Source of the DNA: Thereva unica
Lineage: Eukaryota; Arthropoda; Insecta; Diptera; Therevidae
Assembly: GCA_949987705.1 (NCBI GenBank)
Contig: OX465282.1
Coordinates: 3,832,501-3,896,500, forward strand
Direction of reading: 5' to 3'
Length of the DNA stretch: 64,000 nucleotides
The notes below the pieces were generated by a model. The model saw nothing but the letters and a program-made list of their open reading frames with translations, was not told the origin of the DNA and ran no database searches. Within the stretch, counting starts at the first letter, position 1. Each line of letters opens with the position of its first letter. This document shows, piece by piece, positions 56,560 through 64,000 of this stretch. The position numbers and the translations under genes were made by a program.

Positions 56560-57265
56560 ATTTTGACTATGATACCTTCCGTCCAACCCTCATGGTTGCT
56601 CCATGCTTTTTCCAGGATTGGCTGTAGGGCATCCGCTATGAGACTTCAGTCGGGTTTCAACAATTTTGGCGGGATGCCATTTTTTCTATCTGCTTTACCA
56701 TTGGCCATTGCAATAATTGCGATTACTATTTCTGTCTTGGATGGGGGACGAGAGTGGTGACTCTTATTGGCGATGCATTGTTGCCGCTTTCTTGTGGTTC
56801 CTGGCGAATTAATCATTCAAGGCGGCGAAAAATCTCTGTTTTCACGAGAGTAGTTTAGTAATTTGGTACAGCACCTCACTGTTGCTTGTGTTGGCCGTGT
56901 TTTCCAGTTGACCTTCGAGGCTAAAATTCCTCCCCCAAAAATTTCTTCTGGGGTCATTATTGCTTTTGTAGAATATCGTAGCGTCTCTTCGTTCTAAGAC
57001 TCCTTTACCAGTCCGTTTTAGTTCTTATCGTCTAAGCCATTGCTCCAGGTACATATAGCCCATTCCATGTTGCAAATATTATGTCGTTATACCTTAAATC
57101 ATTAATCCTGGGACGTCGCTGTAAATCATGACTGTCCTCTGTAAATGGCTGAGTTCTCGATCCCATAACAAGGATTGCTTTCCAACCTCAAACCTGCAGA
57201 GAACTAGGACCAGATCCGTGAATTATACCCCATCAGATAGGTGGGCCAACTATACCCCCGTGTAT
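56560..57265 (-). pseudogene. RTE-like relic
   Basis: On the minus strand, 57265-57190 matches the RTE leader at 10300-10370 (GGGGTATAATTCACGGATC), and about 56720-56600 reads ANGKADRKNGIPPKLLK then IADALQPILEKAW, the pre-RT linker motif. Mutated and deleted between. Confidence 0.55.
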
Positions 57266-58276
57266 TCATTAATTAACAAAAAAAATTAAATATAAACCAA
57301 TATCCAAATTTTGATCTAATCTTATGAGATACTTTCGAATCTCTGCCTGCATTTAAAGAACCAAAATTAAATTTCTATTTACGGAACAATACCAGAAATT
57401 CCACACTATAATTCATAATTCTCGCAATCCTTAAAAAAAATATTTATAGGAAATGAGCAGAAATAAATAAAAAAATTTCACCAAAAAATCTCGTCTGGCA
57501 TCGAGGCATTATGCAAATTCAAATTGGAGCTTGTTCTGCGCGGTTTAACACTCAAAAAAGAAAGAAAAAATGCAGGCGACACCGACGATGATTATCCACC
57601 GATGACCTTTAATTAACCTTTCACGTAAAAATGAAATTATTATTAAAAATAAATCCCAGGTAAAAGGTAAGAAATTTGATGGAAGTTTTGTGATGTTTTT
57701 TTTCTAGATTTCGCTTTGTAGCTGCCGCTGCTGATGAACTGTAGCCAGATTATAAGGGATAAGACCAAATCCTCGATGTGCAATGACCGAAATCAAATTG
57801 TTTACATTTTTGTTTTTGTGTAGCGAAAAAATAAAACCGTGGACGGAGAAAAACTGCAGATAAAAATGCAAATTTTTCCCAGCCCCAGACAAAAGTTGTG
57901 CACCAGTTTGACAGCTCCGCGCGGCGAGAAACACCGTCCATGATCCAGCGAATATGTACGTACACCGCCTGTCACACCACCGTACACAACACACACACTT
58001 GTAACAAAACTGACATTTCCACACCTGAAACAAAAGATGCCGTGTTGTGTGGGTAAAAGCAGGACATAAAGTGTCTTTTTGGTTTATCTCTTGAATGGGA
58101 AATGTTGAAATTATCGATCCGTCTCGTTCCATTTTATGATTACCCCTTAAAAAAAACTACTAACGGGGTTCCAACGCAGGCAGTTGGGGCTGCTGTCAAA
58201 CGCGAATGACTCAAAATGGGGCCATCCGCGGAGCCCCGACTGCGGCCAAAACACTCTTAATTATTGCTAGCTTTAC
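57266..58276 (-). other. Start of DIP2 intron 1 (inferred)
   Basis: It follows the splice donor of the exon at 58277-58361. No transposon recognised. A 142-codon minus-strand frame (57704-58132) has no domain and is taken as chance. Confidence 0.5.
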
Positions 58277-58278
58277 CT
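58275..58278 (-). other. DIP2: Splice donor of DIP2 exon 1
   Basis: On the minus strand, CCGAAG joins GTAAAG, with the GT at 58276-58275. The family alignment also breaks here, immediately after LSEG. Confidence 0.75.
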
Positions 58279-58361
58279 TCGGACAACTCTAAATCCAATT
58301 CGGCCAATTTCTCGCGAACATCGTCGGGTAGGGAAGAGATATCCACCAGCAGATCAGACAT
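58277..58361 (-). CDS. DIP2: DIP2 (Disco-interacting protein 2) coding exon 1
   Basis: The ATG at 58361-58359 opens 28 codons plus one base. The peptide contains LPDDVREKLAELDLELSEG, the highly conserved start of the DMAP1-binding domain at the N-terminus of DIP2 proteins. The exon ends GAAG followed by GTAAAG, a good donor, giving phase 1; family members continue with D/G-ITQKGYEKKR in the next exon, not found by eye in this window. DIP2 proteins carry this N-terminal domain followed by two fatty-acyl-AMP-ligase-like domains and act in neuronal and lipid-related processes. This is the only host coding exon recognised. A different protein with the same domain is less likely, given the near-exact match in this segment as remembered. 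Confidence 0.78.
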
Positions 58362-58930
58362 TTTTGTGCGTGTGCGGAGACCCGGTCCGGTGTATCCTTG
58401 TTGCGGGCGAAATCCTTTCTTATCCGGCGGCGGTAATTCTCACAGCGAAAAACACTTTAGCGCACTTCAATCTCACTCAGCACAGTCGAAACATTCTTAT
58501 CCCAACAAAAAAAACGCCGCAGCCAAGCACTTCACATTCTTACTGCAGGATTTTCACTGGGGTTTCCACCCGATTTTCGGATTTTTTTCTTCTTTACTTT
58601 TTTTTGCTTGCTTGCCTAGAGCTTCACTTTTTTCTTGTATCAATTTCACCCGGAAATTCGCACCTGTATTACTTAAGAACAATTCACACGTGTGTTGTGG
58701 ACATTATGCTGGCGATACTAGCTGAGGAAATGCGGTTTTTATGCAGAATTTAATGGATTTTAGCCCGAAAACATGAGAAATTTTACTCCCCGCGGGACGA
58801 GAAACTTTTCACGGTGTGTCACCTCTCGCTCGAATGAAAGACGTTCTGAAAATCGCTGAACAAACGAGAAATGGGGAAAAGACAGAGAAGTCCAATGTTT
58901 TGCGCTTTTGTATCATTTTGGACAGCCCTT
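58362..58930 (-). promoter_or_regulatory. DIP2: Inferred 5' UTR and promoter region of DIP2
   Basis: This lies upstream of the start codon and is less AT-rich than most of the window, as expected for a 5' UTR/promoter. No TATA box or transcription start could be fixed. Open plus-strand frames here (58264-58753) are judged chance. Confidence 0.45.
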
Positions 58931-60280
58931 GTGTTGAGTTTACCACAGAGAGCCGCTGATTTAATATGAATTAAATAACAAAGAAAACATTAATTTTAAT
59001 TATTATTTAAATAACTAGGACACAAATAATTAAAAATAATTTAAAACTAAATCTGATTTATCCTAAAAAATATATATAATCACGAAGATCAAATTTGAAA
59101 GTGGTGAAGTGGAACTCGCTTATCTTTGTAGCCATCTGGTAGACAATCGCTGATTTAAACCAGGCGTTTTTGATGCAAAATGTCGTTATTTTTTAAATAG
59201 AAAAAACTGTTTAACAGGTTTTTTTTGTTCAAAATTTTTGAATGATGGAGCATAAAAATTAGAAAAAAATATTATCGGGATGTTGAACGTCGTACTTATT
59301 GTTATGTACAATCCGTTGGAGGGATGCTGGTAGTCGCTGCTCTCCCAAAAGTTTTAGGACCTGGAAATAGGCAGAAGAGCTCTATATGTTCTGGGAGGAT
59401 CAGTTCCATGCCGGATCCATCTTTTGTACTGCCTAAAGTGTTCACTAGATTTTCCAGGGAAACAGGGTCCCTAGAAGGAAAAACAGGAGCAGCCGCTAAG
59501 ACCTTCAAGCCGAGAAACAATGGCCGGGATCACCAAATTAGTCGTCCCGGAAAACCTCCCCGCAGACATAGCGACGTGACGGAGGATCAATCAATCCCCT
59601 TCAACTTGAATCTCCAAGCTGACTAAAGTGGACGAATTCATTCAGTGTTCACCACCAGTTTTTGAAAGCAAAGGAAGCACGAGAGTTGATTAAGATCACC
59701 TTTGACAAGAAACCCGCAGGCCAATGGCTGGCGAATGCAGTCGCCCAGATACGAGTTTGGCAGAGCTGCAGCCTCACAGTAAGTGAGGAAAAAGTCCTTC
59801 CCAAAATCAAGAGGATTATCCTCTGAGTCAATAACTATATTAGGGACCCGGAATTCGTGTTCCGAAGTCCCCAGGATAGCGTTTCAAACCACCCGATTTA
59901 GGTGACCTTTTGACGGTCCAAACTCTTGCTTCTGGCAGCTGAAAAAGGAGGGAATATTCATATTTTATGGCATCTGCTTAATCAGGATCAAATATTCAGG
60001 ACTTCCTTCGCACATGGTTACATCCTATTTATTTAGAAGGAGGAGATCGGAGATCGGTTCTATATAGGCGCTCAGGCGATGGACCCTAATTCTTCCTCTT
60101 CTACCAAGTAAATGTCGTCGTGTCAACGGCTGACCACCTTCAGCAACCCCTTTTCATGGCCTTTGAGTTCAGACCGGCACAAGCCCTAAAGATGAGGCAT
60201 CATCAATGTGACCTTTAAAAGGGTCCCTCGAAGGGTGTTCACCAGATCAGTCACCTTCTGTCTCTCGGTCGCCGCTCTTG
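58931..60280. other. Region upstream of DIP2, unassigned
   Basis: AT-rich to about 59290, then mixed. About 59660-59830 on the plus strand reads KEARELIKITFDKKPAGQWL, followed by NAVAQIRVWQSCSLTVSEEK. This is protein-like and may be a decayed transposon ORF1, but I do not recognise it. Confidence 0.35.
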
Positions 60281-60289
60281 TGCACTAGG

Positions 60290-60700
60290 CATATCATTGC
60301 TTTCTTCCATAGCCACAACATCCGATAGGATCCCTAGATTCTCTGAATCTCACACCATAAAAAAGACATGGTCTGCTCACTACCTCACACTCCTTTGCAA
60401 ACCATCTTTCCACGTTTGGATAAGTCTGACCAGACTTAACAGAGCCTTCCCCTGCCCTTACCAATCCGATATGAGCTCGCAGTTCATTATCTGCCACTGC
60501 ACTGTATTTGGCTCGCCTCCAACATAATGCTTGGTTATAGATAAGCATGCCTCTTCTCGCCTAGTATACATATCTCTGCAGATGATCCCTGCACACGTGG
60601 CATCGTTGGACATGGTCCTGTATGCACAGCACGCACGGAGAACGCTTAGTCTATATGCGGTCCTCGATTTTCTGCTGTTAATCATCCTCATCAACATAGC
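60290..60700 (-). pseudogene. C-terminal relic of an R1/LOA-type reverse transcriptase
   Basis: On the minus strand RLSVLRACCAYRTMSNDATC followed by AGIICRDMYTRR matches the pattern RVASAYRT.S..A..VIAG..P found after the RT of R1/LOA elements. Then GQTYPNVERWF and degenerate sequence. Frameshifted. Confidence 0.55.
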
Positions 60701-60747
60701 AGCCTATAGCACGACTGAGATAATCAACTTCGCCATCAGGTATAGTA

Positions 60748-61000
60748 TGTGCTCCGATTTTGATGAGTGTGGCCTTGTTGGAAAGGGCTCGCCCTCCTGA
60801 ATTTTGAAATGTCCAGTTCTTTCCGGATTTTCCAGAGTTTCTTGCTTTTGACTTTTGGAGCCCCTCTTCTGATTTTGATGAATAATGCCTCGTTTGAAAA
60901 GGTTCGCTGCCTTGGTACTTTTTTTCTGCACTTTTGCTATGGTGCTCCGATTTGGGTGAATGGAGCCTTGTTGGAAAGGGCTCGCGTTCATGAACTCAGG
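60748..61000 (+). repeat. Three diverged ~100 bp tandem units
   Basis: Units near 60751, 60862 and 60946 share GCTCCGATTTTGATGAA-, CCTTGTTGGAAAGGGCTCGC- and CTGAA-like segments. They lie directly upstream of the L1 copy at 61003. Confidence 0.6.
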
Positions 61001-61002
61001 CC

Positions 61003-62335
61003 TGCTGATACGTCACCACCGGTCCGTCCACCTGGCAACCGTCTTGTGTGCCTGACTGAACACATCAACCAAAGCATCCATGGCTTCGGCGAGTCTGGTC
61101 TGGTTGCTCTAGATATCTCCAAGGCCTTCGACAGAGTATGGCATTCCGCTCTGCTGTCGAAACTCCAAACTATTGGTTATTGGTTCTAAGGAACTGGATT
61201 GAGAGCTTTCTTCTGGCCGTTCAATCAAGGTAGTATTGGATGGCGTTGACTCCAACCCTCATTCCATTTCGGCTGGCGTTCCCGGCCGGTGATTCTCTCA
61301 CCTACTCTCTTTCTTATATTCATTAATGACCTGCTCTCAATCACCTCCAATCCACTTCATAGTTTTGTCGATATGACGGTACTTTGCGTTACTCATACCC
61401 GTCCGACAACATTGGACAACCAGAACGTCTCTTAGAACGTGAACTCATGTCCAACTCTCTTAACGCGGACATTCAACTCATTCTTGATTGGGGCCGCTAG
61501 AATCGTGTCGAGTTCAATGAAACCAAAACCAAGTACTGTCTACTCTCCCCTAAAACCTGCACCAACCTTTCCTCCATTTCAGTGGGCTAGGATAATATAA
61601 CAGCTGATCCATATCTTAACATCCTCGGCGTGACTTTATCCAACGATCTGCGTTGGAATAATCACATACTCCAAGTCACCAAACATGCATATCAATGCCT
61701 CGGCTTCCTTAAGAGATGCAAGTTTCTCCTTCATCCAGCTGCCTTGGCTACAATCTACAAGTCCTACATTCGGCCCCGCCTTGAATACAACTCGTATATT
61801 TGGGCGGGCGCCCCTAAAACCACCTTGGCTTGGATAGACAAGGTTCAAAATCGCGCCTTCAAACTCATTGGCGATAGCACCCCTTGCATCGATCCTTTAA
61901 GCCACCGTAGGAATGTAGCAGGGCTCTGCAAGTCTTACCGCTATTTTCATAGCGACTGCTCCACTGAAATCAAAAACCTCCTGCTTGCACGGCAATTTTT
62001 CTCCCGCAACACAAGACTAGCGAACTCGGCTCACCCCTTCACCCTTTAGCCCTCTCCTTCACGCACATTACGTTTTAGCATTTCGTTTATAAATAGAACA
62101 ACTCGATTGTGGAACTCTCTTCCGTAGTCGGTGTTTCCGAGCTCATATAACATCTCAGAGTTCAAACGCAAGGTTCATCGACATCTGCTCATGCACCCTC
62201 CAGACTCCTAACCTATCCTATTTCATCTTTCCTTCAGATTAAGCTTACTACTATACATTGCACCATCACTTGTAAGACAAGACGTACTAGTAGTACAAAG
62301 GGTGACTCCTAAGCTTCATCTTACTACAAAAAAAA
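61003..62335 (+). mobile_element. L1-family copy, 5'-truncated, poly(A) end
   Basis: It starts inside the RT and ends with the L1 3' UTR (CATTGCACCATCACTTG, AGTAGTACAAAGGGTGAC) and a short A run (62328-62335). It is not interrupted by the Transib-like element: its CACCG target at 61903-61907 is intact. Confidence 0.85.
61040..62200 (+). pseudogene. L1 ORF2 C-terminal half, frameshifted
   Basis: Fragments in order: LVCLTEHINQSIHGF and LDISKAFDRVWH (61050-61145), HSFVDMTVL (about 61355; the catalytic DD is D-M here), LGVTLSNDLRWNN-like (about 61625), NSYIWAGAPKTTLAW (about 61790), RRNVAGLCKSYRYFH (about 61910), FSRNTRLANSAHP (about 62010), and NRTTRLWNSLP-like sequence (about 62095). Several frameshifts; RT dead at the active site. 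Confidence 0.85.
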
Positions 62336-62744
62336 GTTTAGTTTGCCAAAAATACCGCGGGATTCGGGAGTTATCCCCTCTTTTGTGATTTCCCCAAGGA
62401 GGGCTGCAAAATACCCATTATCTCGGGAAATACTGGTCAGACCGGGATGGGACTGAATTCACACACACCCTGGGAGGTCCCTTTACACTTAGGCATCACT
62501 CCCTAAAATGCATTATTATTACATTAAGGTATTTTCGGTGGAAATAAATTTTGAAATCCTGTTTGGCTGTTTATATTCAATTTTATACAATAAAAACCTA
62601 TTCCTAAAACAAAATAATACTGCCAAATTTTATAAATTACATAAATTCACTTAAATAAACCCTTAATAAGACAAATTAACTACTTAAATTAAAGAAAATC
62701 CAAAAAATTAAAATTTTCAATTCTTGAAATCTCAAAAAAATGCA
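62336..62744. other. Non-coding
   Basis: A GC-richer stretch (62345-62500) is followed by AT-rich sequence. Nothing recognised. Confidence 0.4.
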
Positions 62745-62747
62745 TAA

Positions 62748-63161
62748 AGCTGGAAGTACATAATTGCATTGCGTTGCATGAATGCGTTGACAGATCAAGT
62801 TTACACTGTATATTTCAATGATGGCAGATCTATTAATGCGGCACTACCTTCAATGCAACGCAATGCAATGCAACAGTTGTTCAACTTTTAACTTTTACGC
62901 ATACAACGCATTCAATACTCTGTCAAATTGGTCTTGTTTTTTTCTGCAAAAATATTATTAGCTCGGATTAACTCGGTAATATATTAAAAATGGCTTTTGA
63001 TGAGGGATTCAACACAAATTCAACATGAATTCAAATTTCAAAAAGCATTTAAGTACCGACACGCAACGCATTTATGTATCAAATCCATATAATGTAACGC
63101 ATTGCAGTAAAAGCCAGTCAAGTATTGCAATGCAATGCAACGCAATTATGTACTTCCAGCT
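62748..63161. mobile_element. MITE with AGCTGGAAGTACATAATTGC ends, TAA duplication
   Basis: A 20 bp perfect inverted terminal repeat is flanked by TAA at 62745-62747 and 63162-63164. Subterminal arrays of GCATTGC/GCAATGC occur on both sides. No ORF. PIF/Harbinger-like by duplication size; related to 6922-7255. Confidence 0.88.
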
Positions 63162-63164
63162 TAA

Positions 63165-64000
63165 GAATCACACTGATAAAAACCCAGTTTTTAGGCCGTT
63201 TTTGCGTTATCATCAATAATCGTTATTAAGCCTATTATTATTAAATATGTTTTATTTTTATATTCTATTATGTTTATAATTACTTAAAAACATAATTTCA
63301 TAATTTTTTATTGTTTAATTTAATTAAAATCAATAAAATAAACTTTTGAAATTATTGTGACTATTAGAATCAAAAGGGACACATTGTCATTTTGGAAAAT
63401 TTTTCAGTTAACTATGTCATTTGTTTCTTGTACTAAATATCTATTTTCACATGGAAAACCATTTACGAAAAATGCTTTTTTCCTTATGAAATTTAGTTGT
63501 AAATAATTGGTTTTGTTCCAAAAGGGGATCATTTTTTGAAAAAATTTTTACCAAAAAGTAATCAGAATTAAGAATTTGTTCCAAAAGGTATGTTATTCCT
63601 TCCTATTTGTTCCAAAAGGTATGTTATTCCTTCCTATTTGTTCCAAAAGGTATGTTATTTTTTAATTTTTGGAGAAATGTATTTATTTTTTTTTATTTGA
63701 AAATTACTTTGTTTTGTTTGTAGAATTTTATTTTGTTTTAAATAATAATAAATTTTTGAAGAAAACTTTAAAAAAAACTTTTTTATTTCTTCCAAAAAAG
63801 AAACATTTCCTCACTTCTTGTATCAAAATGTCCCTTTTCCATTTGTAAGTACCAAAAGGTCTCTTTTCCAAAATCTTTTTCGTTATTGAGAGTTTATTTA
63901 TGCATTTCCAATTATTTAAATATTCTCAATTTGTTTTTCTACTTATTTTAAATTATTCTGATGCTATCCTTAAACGAAAACTACAAAATGTAACATTATA
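63165..64000. other. Non-coding, very AT-rich
   Basis: It holds the 31 bp tandem repeat and several dispersed CCAAAAGG motifs (about 63515, 63840, 63855). No gene. Confidence 0.5.
63574..63658 (+). repeat. 31 bp tandem repeat, ~2.8 copies
   Basis: Units start at 63574, 63605 and 63636 with ATTTGTTCCAAAAGGTATG. The first two are identical and the third diverges at its end. Confidence 0.9.

Noticed and set aside
57704..58132. 142-codon minus-strand frame just after DIP2 exon 1
   Set aside because: It lies after the splice donor, has no domain, and overlaps other equally long chance frames.
1..58276. DIP2 exon 2 on the minus strand
   Set aside because: Looked for the expected ITQKGYEKKR coding segment by eye without success. 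A proper protein-to-DNA search is needed before excluding it.
58264..58753. Two plus-strand frames over the DIP2 exon and upstream region
   Set aside because: They are antisense to a conserved exon and its 5' UTR, with no recognisable protein.
63574..63658. Possible CRISPR-like repeat
   Set aside because: Units are directly tandem without spacers, and the genome is clearly eukaryotic.

Overview
The window looks like a piece of a large, transposon-rich insect nuclear genome, probably a fly, though the order is an inference. The main reasons are: a roo-like BEL/Pao retroelement with an envelope domain; several non-LTR retrotransposon families typical of insects; an LTR promoter with an insect-type TATA box and TCAGT initiator; many AT-rich foldback MITEs; and a single recognisable host exon. 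No bacterial-type operons, rRNA genes or CRISPR arrays are seen.

Host gene. The only host coding sequence I can support is a first exon on the minus strand (58277-58361). It encodes the start of a DMAP1-binding domain matching Disco-interacting protein 2 (DIP2) and ends in a clean GT splice donor. No second exon was found by eye, so much or all of the window below 58 kb may be DIP2 intron 1, filled with transposons.

Layout, left to right. 0-5.6 kb: BEL/Pao Pol-Env open reading frame and probable 3' LTR (+). 6.9-7.3 kb: MITE. 9.86-13.79 kb: RTE-like element framed by two ~375 bp direct repeats (+). 14.9-21.8 kb: decayed non-LTR element 'L1' (-), interrupted by a Transib-like element (15372-17271) and a hAT-like element (18474-20356); the latter contains a MITE that contains a tRNA-like sequence. 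23.15-27.9 kb: non-LTR element 'L2' (-) with an intact ORF2, inserted with a 9 bp target duplication into an older plus-strand copy of its own family. 29.6-30.3 kb: MITE. 33.4-36.2 kb: 5'-truncated non-LTR 'L3' (-). 36.6-37.9 kb: 5'-truncated RTE-like copy (-) with a 12 bp target duplication. 40.3-40.8 kb: MITE. 41.2-57.3 kb: non-LTR relics, internally deleted RTE derivatives and foldback elements. 58.3 kb: DIP2 exon 1. 60.3-62.3 kb: non-LTR relics, including a second L1 copy that supplies an uninterrupted target site for the Transib-like insertion. 62.7-63.2 kb: MITE.

How the parts relate. The nesting gives a relative chronology: L1 landed before the Transib-like and hAT-like elements, the MITE came after or with the hAT, and the tRNA-like block came after the MITE. 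The youngest-looking elements are L2 (ORF2 open throughout) and the RTE copy at 36.6 kb (RT open, perfect target duplication). L2 appears to link ORF1 to ORF2 by a -1 ribosomal frameshift (A AAA AAC plus a stem-loop). Names L1, L2 and L3 are local labels only, not the mammalian families.
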